Below, piece by piece: positions 19,906-28,429 of a stretch of 64,000 nucleotides of DNA. How positions within the stretch are numbered: position 1 is the stretch's first letter; every line of letters starts with the position of its first letter. The DNA is from Nocardioides sp. Soil797 (GTDB lineage Bacteria; Actinomycetota; Actinomycetes; Propionibacteriales; Nocardioidaceae). The stretch lies in NCBI GenBank assembly GCA_001429555.1, contig LMSR01000001.1:180687-244686 (forward strand), in the 5' to 3' direction. The notes beneath the pieces were generated by a model. That model saw nothing but the letters and a program-made list of their open reading frames with translations, did not search any database and was not told the DNA's origin. The position numbers and the translations under genes were made by a program.

Positions 19906-20766
19906 TCAGTGCTGACTGCGGATGGAGCTGGCGATGTCGGTTCGCAGCCTGACGAACTCCGGCTCTTGCTTCGTGAACACTTGGTCGCGAGGGACCGGGA
20001 GGCCAACCTCAAGGTTCTCCTTGACAGTGGTGGGCCGCGATGAAAGGACGATCACGCGATCCCCCATGTAGACGGACTCATCGATGTCATGCGTCACGAA
20101 GATCACCGTCATTCCCAGGTTTCGCCGTAGCTCGAGTACCAGATCCTCCAGCTCCGCGCGGGTCTGAGCGTCCACTGATGCGAAGGGCTCGTCCATCAGG
20201 AGGACCTCCGGTTGGTATGCCACGCCGCGCGCAATCGCAACGCGCTGCTGCATGCCGCCAGAGAGTTGCCACGGGTACTTCGACTCGAATCCGCCCAGGC
20301 CAACCTGATCGAGAGCCTGTAGTCCAACTGACCGGGACTCGGCTCGACTCATCCTCTTCGCGCGAAGAGGGAAGATCACGTTGTCCAGCACGGTCTTCCA
20401 CGGCATCAGAGATCGCGTGTAGTCCTGGAAGACCAGAGCCACCTCGGGTGGTGGCCCGTCGACGGCGTGCCCAGCCACTGTCACGCTTCCTGAAGTCGGC
20501 ACCAAGAGCCCGCACACGCTCTTGAGAAGAGTCGTCTTCCCACAGCCCGACGGGCCGACAATGCAAAGCAACTCTCCGCGGTCGACCGAGAATGTCAGGT
20601 CTTTAAGGGTGTGTACGGCGTCGCTACCCGCGCCGTACACCACGCTGAGGCCGCTTACTTCGACAACGCGTTCGCGAGCTGCCGGATGTTGATCTATAGG
20701 GTGGAAGTCGCTGTCGTCGACGTTGCCCATGACGGTTTCTCCGGACTTGTTGGTTGTAGTGCTCAT
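19906..20766 (-). CDS. ABC transporter ATP-binding protein (SsuB/TauB type)
   Basis: This is a 286-residue ATPase. Walker A is GPSGCGKTT near residues 71-79, with a Q-loop in 'LVFQDYTRSLMPW'. The signature is LSGGMQQR, Walker B is 'VLLMDEPFASVD', and the H-loop is 'FVTHDIDE'. This set is typical of nitrate/sulfonate/taurine importers. An N-terminal extension of about 35 residues is present. ATG 20766 has AAGGAAGG upstream and overlaps the stop of the permease gene (ATGA). It energises the two permeases at 20763-22414. Confidence 0.93.
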   Translation of the reverse strand: MSTTTNKSGETVMGNVDDSDFHPIDQHPAARERVVEVSGLSVVYGAGSDAVHTLKDLTFSVDRGELLCIVGPSGCGKTTLLKSVCGLLVPTSGSVTVAGHAVDGPPPEVALVFQDYTRSLMPWKTVLDNVIFPLRAKRMSRAESRSVGLQALDQVGLGGFESKYPWQLSGGMQQRVAIARGVAYQPEVLLMDEPFASVDAQTRAELEDLVLELRRNLGMTVIFVTHDIDESVYMGDRVIVLSSRPTTVKENLEVGLPVPRDQVFTKQEPEFVRLRTDIASSIRSQH

Positions 20767-21542
20767 GAGCCTTCCTTTGCTGCTCTGCGCCAGCCCGTGT
20801 GCCACGCAAGCACTCGGCTCTGTATTAACAGGAATGTTCCGTTGATCACGATGCCGAGAAGGCCGATCATCACGAGCCCTGCCCACGTCCCGAGGACATC
20901 GAAGGATTGCTGCGCCAAGATCACGTAGGCGCCGATACCTTGCGAGGAGCTCAGCATGCCCGCAATGACCATCGCAGAGATTCCGATCGCCAAGGCAACT
21001 CGGATTCCCGCAAAGATGGGGGGCATTGCCGCAGGCAAGATCACTTCGCGCAACACCTGCCGCATGTTGAGCCCGTACACTCGCGCAGTTTCTACCGCCT
21101 GCGGGTCAACCCCACGGACTCCGTCGGTCGTCGCCAGGAGGATCGGGAAAATGGCCGAGAACAGGATCAGGGACACATCCATACCGAACCCGGGACCGAA
21201 TGCCAACAAAGGGATGGGGACGATGGCAGCCACAGGCAAGCTTCGGCTGAACTCCGTCAAGGGCAACGCGTCTCGACGCAGTCGCGAGGACAAACCGAAC
21301 GCTGTCCCCAAGGGGATTGCGATGATCAATGCCAGCGCGAATCCCACCACGAATCGGACGACACTTGGCACCAGGTCGTTTCGGAACGCTGGCCCAGTCC
21401 ACACTTCCACGAAGCGATCCAGGACGTCGGAGAGTGGAGGGAAGTACAGCGACTCGCTGCCGTTGCTCCAGAACCACCAGAACGCGAGTAAGCCAAGAGG
21501 CGTGCCGAAACGCAGCGTGCGCAGAACTACTGGGCTAGTCAT
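20763..21542 (-). CDS. ABC transporter permease (SsuC type), second of two
   Basis: This is a 259-residue BPD-type inner-membrane protein with six hydrophobic segments. The EAA loop is recognisable in 'ETARVYGLNMRQVLREVILPAAMPPIFAGIRVAL'-like sequence (residues about 155-190). The ATG at 21542 overlaps the stop of the preceding permease (ATGA), so the longer frame to 21569 is not used. Together with the first permease it should form a heterodimeric channel, unlike the usual SsuC homodimer. Confidence 0.9.
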   Translation of the reverse strand: MTSPVVLRTLRFGTPLGLLAFWWFWSNGSESLYFPPLSDVLDRFVEVWTGPAFRNDLVPSVVRFVVGFALALIIAIPLGTAFGLSSRLRRDALPLTEFSRSLPVAAIVPIPLLAFGPGFGMDVSLILFSAIFPILLATTDGVRGVDPQAVETARVYGLNMRQVLREVILPAAMPPIFAGIRVALAIGISAMVIAGMLSSSQGIGAYVILAQQSFDVLGTWAGLVMIGLLGIVINGTFLLIQSRVLAWHTGWRRAAKEGS

Positions 21543-22414
21543 CGGCCAATCCTCTGTGAACTGTGCCATCGCAATATGCGACGCTCCGTAAGGACGAGCA
21601 AGGTGCTGACACCGAGCCCGAGCAAACCGGTCACGACAATTCGGGCGTACATGAGGTCAACCCGGCCGGCTCCTGCTGCGGAGACGATCAGTGCGCCCAA
21701 CCCCTCACCTCCGACGATGAGCGACGCTGCGATCGCAACAATGAGTCCGATGTTCGCCGCGATCTTGATTCCGGTCATGGTGTAAGGAAGGGCGCTGGGC
21801 AGTGTCACTTGCCGGAAGATCTGAAACCGCGAGAGGCCATAGACCTGGGCGGTCTGAATGCTGATGGGATCAACATCGTGTGCACCCGCCATGGTCTGGA
21901 TCAGCAACGGCCAGACGGCGGTGAAGATCACAAGGACCACGGTGAGCTGCGGCGAAATTCCATAGATGAAGACCAAGACGGGGAGTGCCGCAATGCTCGG
22001 GATGGTGCGCACACCCTCGACGGTGAACAACATCGCCTCGTACAACGGCCTGCTGAGGGCTGTCAGCAGGCCCAGCGGGACGGCGACGACCAGGACGATT
22101 GCGATGCCGATGAGCCATGCGCTCACTGAGTGACCGATGCTCGTGTACAACTCTGCATTCTGCACGTCGCTCGCCAATGCGCGCATCGTGGCCGTGAAGC
22201 TCGGTACGTCGCGCGGGGAGACCACTCCCGTCATGCTCAGCGACTGCCAGGCCGTGAGTGCCAGGGCCACGACGATGCTTGGCTCGATCCAACGGCGCCA
22301 CAATGAACGAACGGTCGGCGACGCTGCGGATGGTCGCTCGCCGGGGTCATCGTCTCGTCGCCCTCGTCGAGCGCTCGGCCGAGCGCTCGGCCGAGCTGGT
22401 GTCGTTGTCTGCAC
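21539..22414 (-). CDS. ABC transporter permease (SsuC type), first of two
   Basis: This is a BPD-type permease of about 291 residues. A basic, low-complexity N-terminal tail is encoded by a tandem 12-base repeat (GCGCTCGGCCGA, 22371-22396). Six transmembrane segments follow, with an EAA loop around 'QTAQVYGLSRFQIFRQVTLP'. The start is uncertain: GTG at 22414 is chosen, but a GTG at 22426 or further upstream is possible. It is the first gene of the leftward operon permease-permease-ATPase-binding protein-hydrolase. Confidence 0.85.
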   Translation of the reverse strand: MQTTTPARPSARPSARRGRRDDDPGERPSAASPTVRSLWRRWIEPSIVVALALTAWQSLSMTGVVSPRDVPSFTATMRALASDVQNAELYTSIGHSVSAWLIGIAIVLVVAVPLGLLTALSRPLYEAMLFTVEGVRTIPSIAALPVLVFIYGISPQLTVVLVIFTAVWPLLIQTMAGAHDVDPISIQTAQVYGLSRFQIFRQVTLPSALPYTMTGIKIAANIGLIVAIAASLIVGGEGLGALIVSAAGAGRVDLMYARIVVTGLLGLGVSTLLVLTERRILRWHSSQRIGR

Positions 22415-22642
22415 TGACCATCCCACTCTCTTGTGACCCCTGCCACCATGAACTTCGCCGTGTGAGGCATTGAGCGACCAGGGCAGAAATTTGGAGGTCA
22501 GCATCCACACCCAACTTTCTGAGTGCGCACGCGGTCCTCGTTCTTGCGGGAACGAGACCAGCCTCACAACCCCGCTTCATGTGACATCATGCACGTCATC
22601 CTGTTCGATGTCCACAGGTAATGTCACCAAACCTCAAAAAAG

Positions 22643-22678
22643 GCATTATTTGACCGACGCGCCGCCCGAGCGTCGGTC
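22643..22678. promoter_or_regulatory. Promoter-region elements: shared 12-mer and inverted repeat
   Basis: The divergent region between the ABC operon and the GntR gene (22415-22934, 520 bases, no gene) holds two features. One is GCATTATTTGAC (22643-22654), which recurs exactly at 28398-28409 in the MBL/CitE promoter region. The other, overlapping it, is a perfect inverted repeat GACCGACGC-N9-GCGTCGGTC (22652-22678). A looser palindrome, GGTAATGTCACC, lies at 22617-22628. One of these is likely the GntR operator; which one is not clear. Confidence 0.45.
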
Positions 22679-22934
22679 GCACACCGTTGGGGCCTCTTGG
22701 GCCTGTCGCTTCGAGCGGGAATCTCAGCGCGTCAGCCCGGTTTCCGAGATGTGAGGCATCGATGGGCGCGATGCCACCCAAAAGTTGCTTTTCATGCATG
22801 ATCCGACGCACACTTATGCACACTTCACAGCGACCATCGTCGGGACGAGCGCTGTCGGCCTGCATTGGCGACTGGGTCTGGGTCCATGCTCGGCCGCTCC
22901 GAACGGACCCGTGTCAAGGCAAAGGACTCCGCAC

Positions 22935-23666
22935 ATGCCTGATCAGCCGCCGGCCATTCACACGTTCGACGTCGACGACCTCCACGACGACGAGGCGAAT
23001 GCGCTCACGAAGCGGGACCGCATCGTCACGAGTCTGCGCCGCATGATCGCTTCCGGGGAACTTCCCCGCGGCAGCAAGATCAAGCAGGACGCTCTCGCTG
23101 CGCGCTTTCAAACGAGCATCACGCCAGTCCGTGAGGCGTTGCGGCAGCTGCAGGCTGAGGGGTTGCTGACAGCCCAGCCGAACCGCGGCGTCAGGGTTGC
23201 GGACGCCGACTATGAAGGGGTCAAGTCTGTCTACCTTCAGCGTCGTCTCATCGAGCCGTACGCGATGCGCCGAGCTGTTCGTCGACTCTCACCTCGAGAT
23301 CTCGAGGTTGCCCAACGACTGGTGGGCGAGATGGAGACGGCGTCAGCGCAAAATGACACGAAGGTCCTGGACGAGAAGAACTACCGCTTCCACTTCCTTT
23401 TTTACGAGAATGTGGGTAACCAGGGGCTGACCGAGAGTATCGAATCGCTGTGGCAGCAGTTCCCGTGGGACATTCTTCAAGCACTTCCCGACCGCAGCGC
23501 CAAGTCAGCGGAGGAGCACCGAGCGATACTCGAGGCCGTGCGGGCGGGGGATCTCGAAGTCGTGTCTCAGAGATCTGAAGAGCACATAGCGAGCAGCTTT
23601 CAGAGGCTCGCGCAGCACTTGACTGGTCGCGAGGTTCCAGATCCGTTTGATCTCGACAACGATTGA
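22935..23666 (+). CDS. GntR-family regulator, FadR/FCD subfamily
   Basis: This is a 243-residue regulator. The N-terminal GntR winged helix covers about residues 25-95 ('SGELPRGSKIKQDALAARF', then 'TPVREALRQLQAEGLL'). An all-helical FCD effector domain spans about 105-225, with metal-ligand candidates in 'NYRFHFLFY' and the final 'EEHIASSF'. ATG 22935 has AAAGGA upstream. FCD regulators usually respond to organic acids or CoA esters. The location suggests control of both the transporter/hydrolase operon and the ligase/fusion/MBL operon. Confidence 0.92.
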   Translation: MPDQPPAIHTFDVDDLHDDEANALTKRDRIVTSLRRMIASGELPRGSKIKQDALAARFQTSITPVREALRQLQAEGLLTAQPNRGVRVADADYEGVKSVYLQRRLIEPYAMRRAVRRLSPRDLEVAQRLVGEMETASAQNDTKVLDEKNYRFHFLFYENVGNQGLTESIESLWQQFPWDILQALPDRSAKSAEEHRAILEAVRAGDLEVVSQRSEEHIASSFQRLAQHLTGREVPDPFDLDND

Positions 23667-23748
23667 ATCGGCGGCTTTCGGAGGCTCGTCCCGGATCAAG
23701 TCCCGGGTGCGCGTTGGTCCGGACCACTGAGTTGTGCGAGCGAGGGGA

Positions 23749-25332
23749 CTACCCCTGGATGCGCTCCCCGCGACCGGCCCACGCCTCTTCGCGGAGAACA
23801 AATTTCTGTATCTTCCCGGTGGATGTCTTGGGGAGAGCTTTGACGACCATGACCTCTCGTGGCGCCTTGTAGCGGGCAATCTGCTGTTGCACGTGTGCCA
23901 CGAGTTCGGGCCCCGTCACGGTGTGATCTGACTTCAAGAGAACGTAGCCGCGCGGCCGTTCACCCCACTTCTCGTCGGGCACGCCAATCACCGCGGCCTC
24001 CATGACAGCGGGATGGCTCACCAGCGCCTGCTCCACCTCGATCGTAGAGATGTTCTCCCCGCCGGAGATCACAATGTCCTTCGCGCGGTCCCGCAGCTGC
24101 ACGTAGCCGTCGGGATGGCGCACGCCGAGGTCGCCGGAGTGGAACCAACCGCCGCGGAACGCCTCTCTCGTGCCCTCTGGGTCCAGGTAGTACTCGGCCA
24201 TCACGTTGTTGCCCCGCATGACGATCTCACCCACGGTCGCCCCATCGTTTGGCACGTCGTGCATGGTCTCATCGACGACACGCAATTCATCGGCCTGGAT
24301 CATGCCGACACCCTGGCGGGACAGCAGTCGCGACCGTTCCCCCGGAGCAAGGACCTCCCACTCGGGCTGGACCTCGCAGACGGCATAGGGGCCGTACGTC
24401 TCGGTCAAGCCGTACACGTGCACCAATGAAAATCCCATGCGGTCGAGATGCCCGATCATGGTCGGGCTCGGAGGTGCGCCCGCCGTTGTCACGCGGACCG
24501 GGGTCTTCAAGCTTGTCGCTTCGGCCGCGTTGAGGATGGTCGTCACCACGGTGGGCGCCGCGTTGAGATGAGTGACGCCGTAGGTGTCGATCGCATTCCA
24601 GACAGCCTCGCCGCGGACTTCGGGCAGACAGACGTGGGTTCCACCGATTCCCGTGACGGCCCACGTCGTGCACCATCCGTTGCAGTGAAACATCGGAAGC
24701 GTCCACAGATACACGGAGGCCGGCGAGTGCTGGCTGTGGATCAGCTCGCCAAGCGAGTTCAGGTAGGCGCCACGATGGGTGTAGACGACGCCCTTGGGTC
24801 GGCCCGTCGTACCTGACGTGTAGTTGATCGCGATCGGGGACTCTTCGTCGGCGACAGTCCATGGAAGATCCTTTGTCTCGCCCGCCGCGCGGTCGAGAAA
24901 CGCCGCCCAAGCACCTCGCTCATCGGGCTCCGACCCCACATGGACGCATTCAATGCCGTCCAGTCCCTCGACGGATCTATCAGCCAGGTCGGACAGCCTC
25001 GTGTCAGCCAAGAGCACTTTGGCGCCGGAATGGCCCAAGATGTAGTTGACCTCACTTGAAGACAATCTGGTGTTCACAGGGACGAGGACAGCGCCAGCCA
25101 AGGGAACGGCAAAGTGAGCTACGAGCATCTCTGCAACGTTCGGCATGAGGGTGGCGACGCGGTCGCCCGGCTTCACGCCGGAGGCTCTGAGAGCTCGAGC
25201 GACTCGCTGAACCTCGCTGCCGAACTTGGCGTAGGTCCACCGGCGATCCCCGTCGATCACGGCGATCTTGGAGCTCCAGACCTCAGCGGATCGTCGCAGA
25301 AATGAAAGGGGCGTAAGGGCTTTATGGGACAC
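23749..25332 (-). CDS. Acyl-CoA ligase (AMP-dependent synthetase)
   Basis: This is a 527-residue ANL enzyme. It has the P-loop motif 'YTSGTTGRPKG', the A5 motif 'YGLTETYG', and the A7-A8 region 'GWFHSGDLGVRHPDGYVQLRDRAKD' with hinge Asp. The A10 catalytic Lys is in 'PKTSTGKIQK'. It activates a carboxylic acid to acyl-AMP and then acyl-CoA; the resemblance is to medium-chain fatty-acid or cinnamate-type ligases. GTG 25332 with GAAAGG upstream starts the frame after the preceding gene ends (25382). It is the last gene of the MBL-fusion-ligase operon. Confidence 0.93.
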   Translation of the reverse strand: MSHKALTPLSFLRRSAEVWSSKIAVIDGDRRWTYAKFGSEVQRVARALRASGVKPGDRVATLMPNVAEMLVAHFAVPLAGAVLVPVNTRLSSSEVNYILGHSGAKVLLADTRLSDLADRSVEGLDGIECVHVGSEPDERGAWAAFLDRAAGETKDLPWTVADEESPIAINYTSGTTGRPKGVVYTHRGAYLNSLGELIHSQHSPASVYLWTLPMFHCNGWCTTWAVTGIGGTHVCLPEVRGEAVWNAIDTYGVTHLNAAPTVVTTILNAAEATSLKTPVRVTTAGAPPSPTMIGHLDRMGFSLVHVYGLTETYGPYAVCEVQPEWEVLAPGERSRLLSRQGVGMIQADELRVVDETMHDVPNDGATVGEIVMRGNNVMAEYYLDPEGTREAFRGGWFHSGDLGVRHPDGYVQLRDRAKDIVISGGENISTIEVEQALVSHPAVMEAAVIGVPDEKWGERPRGYVLLKSDHTVTGPELVAHVQQQIARYKAPREVMVVKALPKTSTGKIQKFVLREEAWAGRGERIQG

Positions 25333-25381
25333 GGGATTGAGCCTTTCGTCGAGCAGGATCTGTGCCGGGGGTTCGGGCTCG

Positions 25382-27355
25382 TCAGGAAGTGAATTCGGCG
25401 GTGATTCCACCGATGCCCGCGAACTCGGCGTGTACCGACATTCCCTCGGCCACCGGAATGGACGCGTGGAGCGCGCCGGCAAGCACGAGATCCCCGGGCC
25501 GCAATGAAACTCCAAATTCGGCCAACCTGTTGGCCAGCCAGACGAGTCCGCGAATCGGGTTCCCGAGCACGGCAGCCCCGGCTGCGGTTGAGACGACCTC
25601 GCCGTTGATGGTGAGGATCATTCCCATGGTGCGGAGGTCAATGTCTGCGATCGGCGTCACGGCTTCACCGCGAACAACCCTCGCGCAAGATGCGTTGTCG
25701 GCGATCGTGTCGGTCAACCCGATCTTCCACGCGCTGATGCGGCTGTCGATCACCTCGATGACAGGAAGCGCGCCCGCGATCGCTTCAAGCGCGTCAGCTT
25801 CCGTAACACCTGGTCCGCGCAGCTCGCGTTCCATGACGAAAGCCACTTCTGCCTCGACCCGCGGCTGGATCAGGCCAGATACAGGGATCGGTTGGCCGTC
25901 GTCTACGAGCATGCCGTCGAAGAGGACCCCGTAGTCGGGCTCGTCGACGCCGAGTTGTTCCTGCATGGCCACGGAGGTCAGTCCGACCTTCTGACCAACA
26001 ATGACGCCGCCGTCTCGCAAGCGACGAGAGACATTCAGTTGCTGGATCCGGTAGGAGTCCGCGACCGTTAGTCCCGGGACCTGCTCTGACAGCGGTTGGA
26101 TGGTGCAGTTGGTCAGCTCCGCGCTGTGAAGCTGGGCCGCGAGGTCGTCGAGGTCCGGGGATGCCCCGGCCAAGTCCCGCTGTGCGGAGGCTGCAGGAGC
26201 CGATTGGTTCCGCTTCATTTCTAGTGTCGCGCGGTCGAGGGCAACCAATACGTCGGCCGTCTGGCCACCAAGGCATGGCACAGTCACCGGTGCCGGCTTG
26301 GGTTGCTGCTCAAACGGCGAGAGGATGTAGTCGAAGGACTCGCCTGTTGGGAGGATGCCGCTGGCCAGTCGGGTCTGTGTCTGTGGGTCGGTGAGGACTT
26401 CTGCCAGGTCCTGCATGCGACCAAAGGGGACATCCGCCAACTTGAGCAGTTGCAGAGCGTGCTCCGTGGTGAGATCCGAGAAGGTTGACTGCACGCGCTG
26501 TTGGACGGATGCGCGGTTGCGGACCCTTTCCACCGCTGGGTGGTATCCGTCAGCCGCAGCCAAGCCCGGGTCCTCCATCACGGTCGTGCACAGCCGCTGC
26601 CACTGCGGTTCGTTCTGCACCGCGAGGTACAGGTCGTCTCCGTCAGCGGTTGTGAACGGCCCATAGGGCACGATGCTCGAGTGGTGGAGCCCGGCTCGTG
26701 TCGGCGCGTCCCCGGTATAGCGATGCGCCATGAGAAACGGGCTCATCCACTCGAGGAGCGCGTCGAAGAGTGCGATGTCGACTCGCTTGCCCAAGCCTGT
26801 TCGATCGCGTTGGTGGAGTGCTGCGAGCACGCTGCTCAACGCGTAGGTGCCACCAGCCAGATCGGCCACGGACACGCCGATCTTTGCGGGTGACTGCTCG
26901 GTTCCGGTCACTGCGATGGCACCGGTTTCTGCCTGGATGATCAGGTCGTAGGCCTTTTGGCCGGCCCTTGGTCCCGACGATCCGTAGCCTGACACGTAGC
27001 AGCGGATCAACCTCGGATTGAGTTCACTGAGGGACTCGTCGGGAACGATGCGCTCCAAGGCGCCTGGTGCGAGGTTGCACAGCAGTACGTCGGCTTGGCT
27101 GAGCAAGTCACGAAAGGCGTCGAGTCCCTCCGCGGACTTGAGGTCGAGTGCGACGCTGCGTTTCCCGCGGTTCAGCCATACGAAGGCGCTCGACCATCCA
27201 TGTACGTAGTCGTCGTAATCGCGTGCAAAGTCGCCACCAGCCGGGTTCTCGATCTTGAGGACGTCGGCACCGAGGTCGGCCAGGTGTCGGCTGCACAGGG
27301 GAATCGCTACGGCCTGCTCGACGGTCACGACCTTGAGGCCTTTGAGATCGCTCAT
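25382..27355 (-). CDS. Fusion: class III CoA-transferase (CaiB/BaiF) + 2-keto-4-pentenoate hydratase-like domain
   Basis: One uninterrupted 657-residue frame. Residues 1-380 are a class III CoA-transferase with the catalytic Asp at 165 ('SVADLAGGTYA') and the N-terminal 'QAVAIPLCSRHLADLGADV'. A short Ala/Ser/Asp linker (about 381-400) leads to residues 401-657. These match the MhpD/HpaH hydratase family: K456 in 'GQKVGLTS', acidic pair E501/E503, 'EVIDSR' at 534-539 and 'GALHASIPV' near the end. MhpD enzymes hydrate 2-hydroxypenta-2,4-dienoates. The two activities are normally separate proteins, and I know of no characterised fusion. The ATG overlaps the stop of the MBL gene; GC and codon use look uniform, so a real fusion is likely. 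Confidence 0.88.
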   Translation of the reverse strand: MSDLKGLKVVTVEQAVAIPLCSRHLADLGADVLKIENPAGGDFARDYDDYVHGWSSAFVWLNRGKRSVALDLKSAEGLDAFRDLLSQADVLLCNLAPGALERIVPDESLSELNPRLIRCYVSGYGSSGPRAGQKAYDLIIQAETGAIAVTGTEQSPAKIGVSVADLAGGTYALSSVLAALHQRDRTGLGKRVDIALFDALLEWMSPFLMAHRYTGDAPTRAGLHHSSIVPYGPFTTADGDDLYLAVQNEPQWQRLCTTVMEDPGLAAADGYHPAVERVRNRASVQQRVQSTFSDLTTEHALQLLKLADVPFGRMQDLAEVLTDPQTQTRLASGILPTGESFDYILSPFEQQPKPAPVTVPCLGGQTADVLVALDRATLEMKRNQSAPAASAQRDLAGASPDLDDLAAQLHSAELTNCTIQPLSEQVPGLTVADSYRIQQLNVSRRLRDGGVIVGQKVGLTSVAMQEQLGVDEPDYGVLFDGMLVDDGQPIPVSGLIQPRVEAEVAFVMERELRGPGVTEADALEAIAGALPVIEVIDSRISAWKIGLTDTIADNASCARVVRGEAVTPIADIDLRTMGMILTINGEVVSTAAGAAVLGNPIRGLVWLANRLAEFGVSLRPGDLVLAGALHASIPVAEGMSVHAEFAGIGGITAEFTS

Positions 27356-28347
27356 GCCGGCGCGGAGCCGAAGTGGACGGTGGTGCCAACAGCCGGCTGG
27401 ATGTAGGCGTCCGGGAAGTTTGTCGAGAAGTTCGCGTGTGCCCTCAACCCGCTGCAGTGCATCGGCATGATCGAGCGGACCTCGAGCTCTTGGAACGCCG
27501 TGGCCGTGAGATCGACGTTCTCGTGGGGTGTGCTGGGGAAACCGAAGTGGAACCCACCGATTACGGCGCGGATGGGCCGGTTGCCGGCAACGGCGCGTGC
27601 CTGCGTCAGGGTGTTGATGACACCCGCGTGTGCACATCCAGTTAGGACCACCAGTCCCTCGCCCTTGACATCGATCACCAATGCCTGCTCATCCATCACG
27701 CGATCCGGCTGGCGCTGGCCTTGTCGGTCGATGTAGTAGCTGCCGGGGCTTCCGGGCTGGAAGAGCGGCGTCTTGTCCTCGAAGTCGTTGAGTCGCGGAA
27801 TCTCACCGGTCGTGTAGCAGCCGAGGCCGAGGTCCAAGGGCATCGCAGATTGCACGACGACGCCGCCCGATTGCGTCATCCGTTCGGCGGTGAAATCGGC
27901 GTTGTAGACCGAGGTGGCCCGTCCGTCCTGCATCAGGCCGATGCGCGGCAGTTCCGCATCCGCGTGGGTGGCGACGGGCACGCTGGTCTCGCGGAGAGAG
28001 AGGAACTCGTGGATCCCTCCGAAGTGATCGGGATGCCCGTGGCTGATGACGACGTAGTCCACAGTTTCTGGGTCGACGCCGAAGACTCGGAGGTTGTGCG
28101 CCAAGACCGAACCTGTGAGGCCCACGTCGAACAGGATGGTCGTCTCATGGCGACCTTGGCGTGCCTTGACAAGAAGGCTGATCCCGTTTTCGGCCTGTGG
28201 TGACAGTAGGCGCCTGTCGAAGTGTTCTAGCAGCCCGTACCTCGTGACGCAGTGGTCATCGACTCCTGGCAGGCCTTGGTCGGGTAGCAGCATGTCGACC
28301 CAGTTCTCGACCAGGACGGTGATGGAAACGCTGTCGGCTTGAAACAC
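27352..28347 (-). CDS. Metallo-beta-lactamase fold hydrolase (DHPMP synthase-like)
   Basis: This is a 331-residue MBL protein. The metal motif SHGHPDHFGG is at residues 102-111. Other ligands lie in 'TGCAHAGVINT' and the C-terminal 'PMHCSG'. The layout (N-terminal 'ENWVDML', TGCAHAG) is that of the group annotated as 7,8-dihydropterin-6-methyl-4-aminobenzene-phosphate synthase-like hydrolases. The GTG start has AGGAGG five bases upstream. It is first in the leftward operon. Hydrolysis of a thioester or lactone in the same pathway is possible but not shown. Confidence 0.88.
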   Translation of the reverse strand: MFQADSVSITVLVENWVDMLLPDQGLPGVDDHCVTRYGLLEHFDRRLLSPQAENGISLLVKARQGRHETTILFDVGLTGSVLAHNLRVFGVDPETVDYVVISHGHPDHFGGIHEFLSLRETSVPVATHADAELPRIGLMQDGRATSVYNADFTAERMTQSGGVVVQSAMPLDLGLGCYTTGEIPRLNDFEDKTPLFQPGSPGSYYIDRQGQRQPDRVMDEQALVIDVKGEGLVVLTGCAHAGVINTLTQARAVAGNRPIRAVIGGFHFGFPSTPHENVDLTATAFQELEVRSIMPMHCSGLRAHANFSTNFPDAYIQPAVGTTVHFGSAPA

Positions 28348-28397
28348 ACGGACCTCCTGAGTTGGTGTGCGCTAGCATACATGATCTGTCTAACCAT

Positions 28398-28409
28398 GCA
28401 TTATTTGAC
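28398..28409. promoter_or_regulatory. Second copy of the shared 12-mer GCATTATTTGAC
   Basis: This is an exact copy of the 12 bases at 22643-22654, in the 82-base divergent region between the MBL gene and the CitE-like gene. An exact match in such AT-rich form inside GC-rich DNA, in front of two operons of the same island, suggests a common operator or promoter half. GntR binding is the simplest idea. Confidence 0.4.
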
Positions 28410-28429
28410 GCTACATGCCTAGGAGCAAC

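Noticed and set aside
22371..22396. Tandem GCGCTCGGCCGA repeat as a mobile-element end or CRISPR-like repeat
   Set aside because: Only two units, inside the permease N-terminal coding region, with no spacers or partner copies; simple slippage explains it.
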